DNA of 64,000 bases from Burkholderiaceae bacterium (lineage in GTDB: Bacteria; Pseudomonadota; Gammaproteobacteria; Burkholderiales; Burkholderiaceae_C), in NCBI GenBank assembly GCA_016790515.1, contig JAEUOY010000064.1, positions 62,001 through 126,000 on the forward strand, written 5' to 3'. The position numbers were made by a program, and so were the translations under genes. Below, piece by piece: positions 51,884-61,470 of the stretch (position 1 is the first letter of the stretch; every line of letters starts with the position of its first letter). The notes beneath the pieces were generated by a model that had not been told where the DNA came from, did no database searches, and saw only the letters and a list, made by a program, of their open reading frames with translations.

Positions 51884-52498
51884 TCAGACGCCCGGCAGCG
51901 GCGGCCGCCGGCGCCGTCGCAGCAGACGCTGCGGGGCGTCGGCGGCATGGCCCCGGTGCCTGGATCGTGCCCAGGCCAGAACCGCCAGCCCGAGCGGCCC
52001 GAGCAGCCAGCCGGCGGGCTCGGGCACCGGTGCGCGTGGTGTCACGGTGAGGTCGAGGCTGCTGGACAGCCCGTCCGGTGCGTCACCGGTGACCGCCTGG
52101 CGCCCGGCCGCGGCATGCCAGTTGAACCACCATTCGTCTTCGCGACCCGAGGTGACCGAGCAGGACACCGACTCGCAGCGATTGCCGAACACGATGCTGA
52201 CCAGGCGGCGCTGGGCGTCGAAGCTGATCGCGCCGGTGTTCGCGCTGGTGGCGTCGTAGCGGACGCCGCGCAGCGTGAAATCCAGCGAGCTCAGCATGCC
52301 CGGCCCCCAGAGCACGAAGCCGGTCGACGCACTCAGCGACGAATCGAAGGCGAAGCTGCCCTCCGACACGCTGCCGGCCAGCGCGCCCGACTGCCAGGCG
52401 ATGCGGAAGTCGTAGGGCACCGGCACGGCCCGTGCGCCGAGGCAGGCCGCTGCGAGCAGCAGCCCGATTCCCAGGGTGGCGGTACGGTTTCGGAGCAC
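51884..52498 (-). CDS. PEP-CTERM protein with C-terminal extension
   Basis: A 204-aa exported protein. The signal peptide ends near 'LGARA' (residue 24). A beta-rich body of about 120 residues contains a cysteine pair ('NRCESVSCSV') likely to be disulfide-bonded. The sorting motif 'VPEPAGWLLGPLGLAVLAW' is followed by an arginine end, but then about 25 more residues continue ('HAADAPQRLLRRRRRPPLPGV', shown in part). This is odd, because PEP-CTERM tails normally stop at the basic cluster. A frameshift near the end or a misread terminal codon could explain it. The start codon is GTG at 52498, preceded by GGAGG. Confidence 0.8.
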   Translation of the reverse strand: MLRNRTATLGIGLLLAAACLGARAVPVPYDFRIAWQSGALAGSVSEGSFAFDSSLSASTGFVLWGPGMLSSLDFTLRGVRYDATSANTGAISFDAQRRLVSIVFGNRCESVSCSVTSGREDEWWFNWHAAAGRQAVTGDAPDGLSSSLDLTVTPRAPVPEPAGWLLGPLGLAVLAWARSRHRGHAADAPQRLLRRRRRPPLPGV

Positions 52499-52601
52499 GG
52501 AACCTCCAGGCGGGCCAGTTCAGGTGGCCGCCAGTGTAGGAGTCGGCGGCGCCGGTGTCACCGCCCACCCCGGCGGACGGGCGCGTCGTGTTCACGCCTG
52601 G

Positions 52602-55600
52602 TCAGACCTCGCGCCCGAGCAGCGCGCCGAGATCCTGCAGGAAGCGCTCGAAGCGGAACGGCTTGGTCCAGTAGTCGGCGAAGCCGGCCGCCAGCGCGGC
52701 CTGCTTGACGTCCGGCGTCGCGTTCGCCGACAGCGCCACGCAGCGGATGGCCGCGGTCAGCGGGTCTGCGCGCAGCGCCTGCAGCACCGCCAGGCCGTCG
52801 ATGTCGGGCAGCTGCATGTCCAGCAGGATCAGCGCGGGCGCCAGCTCGCGGGCCCGTTGCACGCCGGCGCGGCCGGTCTCGGCCAGTTCCAGCCGCACGG
52901 CCGGCCGGTCGGCCAGCAGTTCGCGCACCAGCAGCGCGTTGACCGGGTTGTCCTCGATGTACAGCACGCAGGCTGGCGGCTGCGGCGGGCGGGGCGGCAC
53001 GGCCTCGGCCGCGGCCGGCAGGCCCTGGGTCGGGCCGACGCTGGCCGGCGCGGCGGCGGCCGCTGCGGGCAGCACGATGGTGAATTCGCTGCCCTCGCCG
53101 GGCTCGCTGCGCACCGCGACGCGGCCGCCCATGTGTTCGACCAGCACCTTGACGATGGCCAGGCCGATACCGCTGCCTTCGATCCCCGTCGCCTCGGCAC
53201 CCAGCCGGTTGAACGGCTCGAACGCATGCTGCAGCCGCTCGGGCGCGATGCCCAGCCCGGTATCGGCCACGCTCAGCGCCAGCCATTCGCCGTCGGCCCG
53301 CGCCGCCAGCCGCACCCGGCCGCCGGGCCGGTTGTACTTGATCGCGTTGGACAGCAGGTTGATCAGCACCTGGCGCAGGCGCACCGGGTCGGCCAGCACC
53401 GTGCCTTCGAGCGCACCGGCCTGGATCGAGATGCCGCGCGCCTGGGCCTCGGCAGCCACCAGCGGCAGCGTGGCCTCGACGAACGGCGCCAGCGCCAGCG
53501 GCTGCAGGCTCAGCTGCCCTTCGCCCGCCCCGGCGCGCGAGAGTTCGAGCACGTCGTCGATCAGCGCCAGCAGGTGGCGGCCGGCCTCGTCGATGTGCGC
53601 CAGCCAGCGCTGGCGCTTGCCGGCCTCGAGCGCGGCATCGCCCTCGCCCGGCGGGCCGCGCAGCAGCTGGACGAAGCCCAGCACCGCGTTCAGCGGCGTG
53701 CGCAGCTCATGGCTGATGCGCGACATCGTCTGCGACTTGGCCTGGCTCTCGGCCAGCGCCAGTTCGCGCTGGCGCAGCGCCTCGGCGGCCACATGGGCCT
53801 CCGTGCTGTCCCAGTTGACGCCGATGCGCCGTTCCTCGCGGCCCTGCTCGTCGAGCAGCGGCACCGATTGCGAGGTGATCCAGCGCACCTGGCCATCGGG
53901 TCGCACGATGCGGAACTCGAGGTGCCAGGGCATGCCGTTGTCCATGCGGCCGACCTGCGAGTCCATCACCAACTGCCGCCCGTCGGGGTGCAGGAAGGTG
54001 GCGATCTCGGCGCGGCTGATCCGGCGCCCGGGCGATTCGATGCCGCGCAGGCGGAACATCTGCGTGTCCCAGTTGATGTCGTCGCCGGTGCGGTCGGATT
54101 CCCAGGTGCCCAGCCCCAGCGCGGCGCTGGTCAGCGTCATGCGCTCGACCGTGTCGCGCAGCTGGCGCAGCGTCTGCTGCTGCTCGGTGATGTCGATCGC
54201 CACGCCTTCGGCATGGCGGTCGCGGCCCTCGCCGTCGCGGGTGAGTTCGCCGCGCACCACCAGCCAGCGCTGCTGGCCGTCGGACGGCCGCACGACGCGG
54301 AACTCGATCTCCACCGCGGCCTCGCCGGCCTGCCACCAGGCGAGCACGGTCGCGCGCACCCTTGCCAGGTCGCTCGGATGCACGCATCGCGCCAGCCAGT
54401 CGGGCAGCGACAGCGGACCTTCGCGCGGGTCGAGCCCGAACAGCTCGTACATGCGCCGGTTCCAGCTCGGCAGCGTGCTGCCCGGTTCGGTGGACCACAG
54501 GCCGATGCGCGCGGCCTCGGCGGCGGATTCCAGCCGGCGGGCATAGGCCAGCGCCTGGCGGGCCTGCTCGACCCGCTCGGTCACGTCCAGCATCACGCCG
54601 ACGAAGCCCAGCGGCGCGCCGTCGGGGGTGCGCTGCAGCGCACGGCGCAGCAGCACATGCTTCCAGCCGCCGCCGGCCTGCGGGTAGCGCAGCTCCATGT
54701 CGCTGGGCTCGCCGGTGCGCAGCGTCAGCGCCACCGAGGCCTCGACCTGCGCCAGGTCATCGGGGTGGATGCGCGCGCGGGCCTCGGCCAGCGGCACACC
54801 CTGCTCGTCGTAGGGCACGCCGATGATCTCGCAGCCTCGGCGGTCCAGCGTCACGCGGTCGCTGTCCAGTGCGTGGCGCCACAGCGCGATGTGGCCCAGC
54901 TCCAGCGCCGCCTCGAGCTCGGTGCGCAGCTGCTCGGCGCGGTTGGCGAGCTCGTAGACCTCGGTGTCGTCGGTGTTGGTGCCCAGTACCTGTTGCGGCC
55001 GGCCCTGGGCGTCCAGCGTCACCCGCCACTGGGTGTTCAGGTGCCTCACCTGGCCGTCGAAGCGGTGGATTCGCACCCGCTGGGCATGCGTGCCGGGCCG
55101 GTTCAGGGTGTCGGTGAACTGCTGGTCGCCGCGGTCCTCGCGGAACATCCGGTCGCGCAGCGAATCATGTGGCAGCGAGGGCGCGCCCGGCGGCGCCTCG
55201 GGCAGGCCCCAGATGCGGTACATGTGGGCGTCCCAGGTGCCGGCCAGCGTGACCGGATCGCGGGTGAAGACGCCGGTGCGGCTGAAGGTCTGCACCAGGT
55301 CCAGCCGGTCCTCGAGCCGGGCGATCTCGGCGCGCAGCGCCCGCGTCTCGTCGGCGGGTTCGGCGCGGATCAGGCGCAGACCGGCCGGCGTCGCTGCGCC
55401 GGCCCGTAGCCGCCATCGCGCGCCGTCCCCGGGCAGGCCGAGCCCGGTCTCGCCGCCGGCGAGCAGGTGCTGTGCATCGGCCGCACCGAGCAGCCGCTCG
55501 AGCGGCTGCGACGGCTCGGCCGGCGGCGCGAACAGCGCGGCAAAACGCGGTGTGCACCAGCGCAACAGGCCGTCGCAATCGACCAGGCCCAACGCCAGAT

Positions 55601-55673
55601 CGGCGCGGCCCAGTGCGTCGAGCAGGTCTGCCGCGACGGCTGTGTCCTGCGGGGAGGGGTTCGCGTTCTGCAA
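52602..55673 (-). CDS. Cytosolic hybrid sensor histidine kinase with multiple PAS domains
   Basis: A 1023-aa signalling protein. The N-terminal 640 residues hold about five PAS/PAC units ('DVTERVEQAR', 'AIDITEQQQ' and similar ends mark PAC boundaries). HisKA follows with His655 in 'SRISHELRTPLN', then HATPase with the N-box 'NLLSNAIKYN' and G-boxes 'DTGLGIAPE' and 'GSGIGLAI'. A C-terminal receiver domain has its phospho-acceptor Asp952 in 'LLDMQLPD' and the lysine in 'WTKPF'. There are no membrane helices, so the stimulus is intracellular. The start is TTG at 55673 with no clear ribosome site, so the N-terminus is uncertain. It has no adjacent response regulator and is divergent from the biuret operon. 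Confidence 0.88.
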   Translation of the reverse strand: MQNANPSPQDTAVAADLLDALGRADLALGLVDCDGLLRWCTPRFAALFAPPAEPSQPLERLLGAADAQHLLAGGETGLGLPGDGARWRLRAGAATPAGLRLIRAEPADETRALRAEIARLEDRLDLVQTFSRTGVFTRDPVTLAGTWDAHMYRIWGLPEAPPGAPSLPHDSLRDRMFREDRGDQQFTDTLNRPGTHAQRVRIHRFDGQVRHLNTQWRVTLDAQGRPQQVLGTNTDDTEVYELANRAEQLRTELEAALELGHIALWRHALDSDRVTLDRRGCEIIGVPYDEQGVPLAEARARIHPDDLAQVEASVALTLRTGEPSDMELRYPQAGGGWKHVLLRRALQRTPDGAPLGFVGVMLDVTERVEQARQALAYARRLESAAEAARIGLWSTEPGSTLPSWNRRMYELFGLDPREGPLSLPDWLARCVHPSDLARVRATVLAWWQAGEAAVEIEFRVVRPSDGQQRWLVVRGELTRDGEGRDRHAEGVAIDITEQQQTLRQLRDTVERMTLTSAALGLGTWESDRTGDDINWDTQMFRLRGIESPGRRISRAEIATFLHPDGRQLVMDSQVGRMDNGMPWHLEFRIVRPDGQVRWITSQSVPLLDEQGREERRIGVNWDSTEAHVAAEALRQRELALAESQAKSQTMSRISHELRTPLNAVLGFVQLLRGPPGEGDAALEAGKRQRWLAHIDEAGRHLLALIDDVLELSRAGAGEGQLSLQPLALAPFVEATLPLVAAEAQARGISIQAGALEGTVLADPVRLRQVLINLLSNAIKYNRPGGRVRLAARADGEWLALSVADTGLGIAPERLQHAFEPFNRLGAEATGIEGSGIGLAIVKVLVEHMGGRVAVRSEPGEGSEFTIVLPAAAAAAPASVGPTQGLPAAAEAVPPRPPQPPACVLYIEDNPVNALLVRELLADRPAVRLELAETGRAGVQRARELAPALILLDMQLPDIDGLAVLQALRADPLTAAIRCVALSANATPDVKQAALAAGFADYWTKPFRFERFLQDLGALLGREV

Positions 55674-55844
55674 GGCTGGGGCCGGTTGGAGGTGCCGTCG
55701 GTCGCTGCGTCGGTGACTGCCTTCATTATTTGCCGGTTCGACCGTGCCGCGACAAGGCGCATGGTCGGACCGCCGGCGGGCCGCGCCGCAGTGGTGCGGC
55801 CCGCGCCGGAATGTGGCGGCGGCGCTCGGCCGGCGGCCCGGGTC

Positions 55845-55861
55845 CGCACGGTCCGGGTGCG
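55845..55861. promoter_or_regulatory. NtrC-like activator site
   Basis: CGCAC (55845-55849) and GTGCG (55857-55861) are inverted arms separated by exactly seven bases, the spacing of the NtrC half-sites GCAC-N7-GTGC. The centre lies about 75 bases upstream of the start point predicted from the sigma-54 element. A weaker relative (GCGC-N7-GTGC) lies at 55783-55797. Match quality is moderate; placement makes it credible. Confidence 0.45.
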
Positions 55862-55900
55862 GTTCGGCCCCGGTGCCCGGGGCTCGAAGGCAGCGCGGCG

Positions 55901-55916
55901 TTGGCCCGGCGCTTGC
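55901..55916 (+). promoter_or_regulatory. Near-consensus sigma-54 promoter of the biuret operon
   Basis: TTGGCCCGGCGCTTGCT fits the -24/-12 consensus YTGGCACGRNNNTTGCW with a single mismatch, including the invariant GG and GC at the required 10-base spacing. Transcription would begin about 12 bases beyond the GC, near 55927, about 88 bases upstream of the binding-protein gene. The surrounding spacer (55674-56014) has no gene that I can support. RpoN control fits a nitrogen-scavenging operon. Confidence 0.65.
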
Positions 55917-56014
55917 TTGTATACCGGCCTGAACACCGGCCGGCTGCCTGGCCGAACGGTGTCGAACCTCAACCGTCCGGCCGATGCCGGCGCCTTCAGC
56001 AGGAGTGAGCAGCG

Positions 56015-57121
56015 ATGACGCAAGGCCATTGGAATCGTCGTGACTGGGTCAAGGGCGTTGGCGCGCTGGCGGCGGCCGGCGCCGCGCCGCTGGGCTGGGC
56101 GCAGAAGCCGCTGAGCGTGGGCTTCATCTACGTCGGCCCGCGCGACGACTACGGCTACAACCAGGCCCATGCCGAGAACGTGGCGCTGGTCAAGAAGATG
56201 GCCGGCATCAAGGTGGTCGAGGAGGAGAACGTGCCCGAGACCAACGCGGTGCAGAAGACGATGCAGGGCATGATCGCGCAGGACGGCGCGACGCTGCTGT
56301 TCCCGACCTCGTTCGGCTACTTCGACCCGCACATGCTGGCGGTGGCGGCGAAGAACCCGTCGGTGCGCTTCGCCCACTGCGGCGGCATGTGGACCAAGGG
56401 CAAGCACCCCGACAACACCGGCAGCTTCTTCGGCTACATCGACGAAGGCCAGTACCTCAACGGCGTGATTGCCGGCCACGCGACCAAGAGCAAGAAACTC
56501 GGCTTCGTCGCCGCCAAGCCGATCCCGCAGGTGCTGCGCAACATCAACGCCTTCACGCTGGGCGCGAGATCGGTCGACCCGGCGATCACCACCACGGTGA
56601 TCTTCACCGGCGACTGGAGCATGCCGGTCAAGGAGGCCGAGGCCACCAACAGCCTGGCCGACCAGGGCGTCGACGTGTTCACGATGCATGTCGACGGGCC
56701 GAAGGTGGTCGTCGAGACCGCGGCCAAGCGCGGCAAGTTCGTCTGCGGCTACCACGCCAGCCAGGCCAAGCTGGCGCCCAACGCCTATCTGACGGGGGCC
56801 GAGTGGAACTGGCTGACCGCCTACAAGCAGATCATCGAAGCGGCGCAGACCGGCAAGCCGCACCCGAACTTCGTGCGCGGCGGTCTGAAGGACGGCTTCG
56901 TCAAGAGCTCGCCCTACGGCGCGATGGTCAGCGAGGGCGCGCGCAAGAACGCCGAAGGCCTGCGCGCCAAGATGATGGCCGGCAGCTTCGACATCTTTGC
57001 CGGCGAGCTGAAGGACAACACCGGCAAGGTGGTCATCGCCAAGGGCAAGGCGTTCAAGCAGACCGATGCCGAGCTGGAAGCGATGAACTACCTGATCGAA
57101 GGCGTGGTGGGAAAGGTCTGA
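56015..57121 (+). CDS. BMP-family ABC transporter substrate-binding protein
   Basis: A 368-aa periplasmic binding protein of the BMP/PnrA family (purine nucleosides and similar). It has a twin-arginine signal peptide: 'NRRDWVKGVGALAAAGAAP', cleaved near 'GWA-QK', so it is exported folded. The mature start 'LSVGFIYVGPRDDYGYNQAH' is the family hallmark (shown in part as 'GFIYVGPRDDYGYN'), followed by 'ALVKKMAGIK', 'FGYIDEGQYLNGVIAGHAT' and 'GFVKSSPYGAMVS'. In this operon it most probably captures biuret or a related amide, by context. AGGAG lies nine bases before ATG 56015. Confidence 0.9.
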   Translation: MTQGHWNRRDWVKGVGALAAAGAAPLGWAQKPLSVGFIYVGPRDDYGYNQAHAENVALVKKMAGIKVVEEENVPETNAVQKTMQGMIAQDGATLLFPTSFGYFDPHMLAVAAKNPSVRFAHCGGMWTKGKHPDNTGSFFGYIDEGQYLNGVIAGHATKSKKLGFVAAKPIPQVLRNINAFTLGARSVDPAITTTVIFTGDWSMPVKEAEATNSLADQGVDVFTMHVDGPKVVVETAAKRGKFVCGYHASQAKLAPNAYLTGAEWNWLTAYKQIIEAAQTGKPHPNFVRGGLKDGFVKSSPYGAMVSEGARKNAEGLRAKMMAGSFDIFAGELKDNTGKVVIAKGKAFKQTDAELEAMNYLIEGVVGKV

Positions 57122-57146
57122 CCCTGGCGCCCACCGGCTCGACACC

Positions 57147-58256
57147 ATGAGCGCCATTCCCCGCGCCTGGCACGCCCCCGCCGAGGCGATCCTGCTGCCC
57201 ACCGGCGCGCTGGCCGCCGCGCTGGCGGTGTTCGGCCTGTTCGTCTGGTTCGGCGGCGGCAGCCCGGCCGAAGCCTGGGCGCTGCTGTTCCGCGGCGCCT
57301 TCGGCGATGCCTTCTCGTGGCAGAACACGCTGCAGCGCGCCGCGCCGCTGATGCTGACGGCGCTGGCGGTGGCGCTGCCGGCGCGTGCCGGGCTCACCGT
57401 GATCGGCGGCGAGGGCGCGCTGGTGCTCGGCGCGCTGGGCTGCGCCGGGCTGCCCTACCTGGTGCCCGGGCTGGCGGGCGGCGCCGGCACGCTCGCGGTG
57501 CTGGCCGTCGGCGCGCTGCTCGGGGCCGTCTGGGTGGCGGCGGCCGGCGCGCTGCGGCAGTGGCGCGGCGTCAACGAGACGATCTCCAGCCTGCTGCTGG
57601 GCTACATCGCGATCGCGCTGTTCAAGCATGTCGTCGAGGGACCGATGCGCGACCCGGCGAGCCTGAACAAGCCCAGCACCCGGCCGCTGGCCGAGAGCCT
57701 GCGCATCGGGGCGATCGCCCCCGACAGCCTGCTCGGCGACGTCCACTGGGGGCTGGTGTTCGGCGTGCTGCTGTGCGTGGTCGCCGGGCTGTGGCTGAGC
57801 TTCACCGCCTCGGGCTTCGCGCTGCGGGTGGTCGGCGGCAATGCACGCTCGGCCCGGCTGGTCGGCCTGCCGACCGACAAGCTGATCGTCGGCGCCTGTG
57901 CGCTGGGCGGCGCCTGCGCCGGGCTGGCCGGCGCGGTCGAGGTCGCGGCAGTGCACACCGCGGCCAACGCCTCGGTGATCGCCGGGCTGGGCTACACCGG
58001 CATCCTGGTGTCCTTCGTCGCGCGCCACAACCCCTGGGCGATCCCGCCGGTGGCGCTGCTGTTCGGCGGCTTCGCCGCGGCCGGCAGCCTGCTGCAGCGG
58101 CGCATGGGGCTGCCCGATGCGTCGGTGCTGGTGCTGCAGGGCTTCGCCTTCGTCTTCATCCTGGCGGCGGAAGCGCTGCGCGGCCGGCTGTTCCAGCTGC
58201 CGCTGCCGGGCTTCACCAAGCTGCGCCTGGTGGCGGTGCAGGGAAGGGCGGTGTGA
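57147..58256 (+). CDS. ABC transporter permease (BMP/nucleoside type), subunit 1
   Basis: A 369-aa inner-membrane protein with about eight to ten helices, of the branched-chain/BMP permease family (YufP-like). Landmarks are 'NTLQRAAPLMLTALAVALPARAG' (in part 'AAPLMLTALAVALPARAG'), 'INIGGEG'-like 'VIGGEGALVLGALG', and 'GLGYTGILVSFVARHNPW'. It begins 25 bases after the binding-protein gene and its stop overlaps the start of the second permease by one base. It pairs with that permease to form the channel of the importer. Confidence 0.9.
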   Translation: MSAIPRAWHAPAEAILLPTGALAAALAVFGLFVWFGGGSPAEAWALLFRGAFGDAFSWQNTLQRAAPLMLTALAVALPARAGLTVIGGEGALVLGALGCAGLPYLVPGLAGGAGTLAVLAVGALLGAVWVAAAGALRQWRGVNETISSLLLGYIAIALFKHVVEGPMRDPASLNKPSTRPLAESLRIGAIAPDSLLGDVHWGLVFGVLLCVVAGLWLSFTASGFALRVVGGNARSARLVGLPTDKLIVGACALGGACAGLAGAVEVAAVHTAANASVIAGLGYTGILVSFVARHNPWAIPPVALLFGGFAAAGSLLQRRMGLPDASVLVLQGFAFVFILAAEALRGRLFQLPLPGFTKLRLVAVQGRAV

Positions 58257-59176
58257 TGACCTTCGACATGTGGATGGATTTGCTGTTGGCGATCATCGGC
58301 GGCGCGGTGCGCGTCGGCACGCCGTTCCTGTTCGTCAGCCTGGGCGAATGCCTGACCGAGAAGTCCGGCCGCATCAATCTGGGCCTGGAAGGCGTGCTGG
58401 TGTTCAGCGCGATGGCCGGCTTCGGCGGCGCCTACCTGAGCGGCTCTCCGTGGTTGGGCGTGCTGCTGGCCGGCATCAGCGGTGCCGGGCTGGCCCTGCT
58501 GCACGGCCTGCTGTGCTCGCTGAACCGGGTCTCCGACATCGCCACCGGCATCGCGCTGATGCTGCTGGGCGCCGGCCTCGCGTTCTACTTCGGCAAGGGG
58601 CTGATCCAGCCGCAGGCGCCGCAGATTCCGTCGATCGGCCTCGGCGGGTGGAGCGACTCGCCCGGCGTGCAGAGTGCCCTGGCGATCAACGCGCTGTTCC
58701 CGATCGGGCTGGCGCTGGCCGCGCTGCTGGCCTGGGGCCTGGCCAACACGCGCTGGGGGCTGGTGGTGCGCATGGCCGGCGATTCCAGCGATGCCGCCAA
58801 GGCGCTGGGCTACTCGGTCAACGGCGTGCGCATCGCGGCGACCACCGCCGGCGGCTTCATCGCCGGGCTGGGCGGGGCGTCCTTGAGCCTGTACTACCCC
58901 GGCAGCTGGAACGAGGGCCTGTCCAGCGGCCAGGGCCTGATCGCGGTGGCGCTGGTGATCTTCGCGCGCTGGAGCCCCTGGCGCTGCCTGGGCGCGGCGC
59001 TGCTGTTCGGCGGTGCCGGCGCGATCGGCCCGGCGCTGCAGAGCGTGGGGGTCAGCGGCGGCTACTACCTGTTCAACGCCGTGCCCTACGTGCTGACGCT
59101 GGCGATCCTGGTCGCCACCTGCTCGCCGAAGCGGGCCATCAAGGGCGCGCCGATGGAGCTCGGCGTCTCGCGCTGA
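58256..59176 (+). CDS. ABC transporter permease (BMP/nucleoside type), subunit 2
   Basis: A 306-aa inner-membrane protein, the partner of the previous permease (YufQ-like). Marks are 'GTPFLFVSLGECLTEKSG', 'INLGLEGVLVFSAMAGF' and 'LGYSVNGVRIAATTAGGFIAGLGG' (in part 'GYSVNGVRIAATTAGG'). About eight helices. The ATG shares its A with the TGA of the upstream gene (TGATG), so translation is coupled. It is followed after 15 bases by the biuret hydrolase gene. Confidence 0.9.
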   Translation: MTFDMWMDLLLAIIGGAVRVGTPFLFVSLGECLTEKSGRINLGLEGVLVFSAMAGFGGAYLSGSPWLGVLLAGISGAGLALLHGLLCSLNRVSDIATGIALMLLGAGLAFYFGKGLIQPQAPQIPSIGLGGWSDSPGVQSALAINALFPIGLALAALLAWGLANTRWGLVVRMAGDSSDAAKALGYSVNGVRIAATTAGGFIAGLGGASLSLYYPGSWNEGLSSGQGLIAVALVIFARWSPWRCLGAALLFGGAGAIGPALQSVGVSGGYYLFNAVPYVLTLAILVATCSPKRAIKGAPMELGVSR

Positions 59177-59191
59177 CCGACCTGGACCGAC

Positions 59192-59893
59192 ATGCCCACG
59201 ATCATCTCCGCGCCCTACGCCTGGCCGTTCGACGGCGACCTCAGGCCGCAGAACACCGCCTTGGTGATCATCGACATGCAGACCGACTTCTGCGGCGTCG
59301 GCGGCTATGTCGACAAGATGGGCTACGACCTGTCGCTGACCCGCGCGCCGATCGAGCCGCTGAGGCGCCTGCTCGCCGAGGCGCGCCGCGCCGGCCTGCA
59401 CGTGATCCACACCCGCGAGGGCCACCGCCCCGACCTGAGCGACCTGCCGGCCAACAAGCGCTGGCGCTCGCAGCAGATCGGCGCGGGCATCGGCGATGCC
59501 GGCCCTTGCGGCCGCATCCTGGTGCGTGGCGAACCGGGCTGGGACATCATCCCCGAGCTCTATCCGATCGCCGGCGAGCCGGTCATCGACAAGCCCGGCA
59601 AGGGCCGCTTCTGCGCCACCGACCTCGAGCTGATCCTGCACACCCGCGGCATCCGCAACCTGATCCTCACCGGCATCACCACCGACGTCTGCGTGCACAC
59701 GACGATGCGCGAGGCCAACGACCGCGGCTTCGAGTGCGTGCTGCTCAGCGACTGCACCGGTGCCACCGATGCCGGCAACCATGCCGCGGCGCTGAAGATG
59801 ATCCAGATGCAGGGCGGCGTGTTCGGCGCGGTGTCCGATTCGGGCGCGCTGATCGCGCTGCTGGCCGGCCTGCCGACGGCTGCCCCGGCGTGA
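59192..59893 (+). CDS. biuH: Biuret amidohydrolase (isochorismatase-like cysteine hydrolase)
   Basis: A 233-aa enzyme of the isochorismatase-like fold that hydrolyses biuret to allophanate and ammonia. The catalytic triad is Asp28 ('IIDMQTDF'), Lys134 ('DKPGKGRF') and Cys167 ('TDVCVHT'). Its spacing of 106 and 33 residues equals that which I recall for the characterised Rhizobium BiuH (Asp36, Lys142, Cys175). Other family blocks are '[15 protein letters not shown]', '[19 protein letters not shown]' (in part) and '[14 protein letters not shown]'. Placement between the importer permeases and its ATPase, and ahead of allophanate hydrolase, supports the assignment strongly. It is cytoplasmic. Confidence 0.93.
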   Translation: MPTIISAPYAWPFDGDLRPQNTALVIIDMQTDFCGVGGYVDKMGYDLSLTRAPIEPLRRLLAEARRAGLHVIHTREGHRPDLSDLPANKRWRSQQIGAGIGDAGPCGRILVRGEPGWDIIPELYPIAGEPVIDKPGKGRFCATDLELILHTRGIRNLILTGITTDVCVHTTMREANDRGFECVLLSDCTGATDAGNHAAALKMIQMQGGVFGAVSDSGALIALLAGLPTAAPA

Positions 59894-59907
59894 GTCCTGG
59901 AGCCCCC

Positions 59908-61469
<1,562 letters not shown>

Positions 61470-61470
<1 letters not shown>

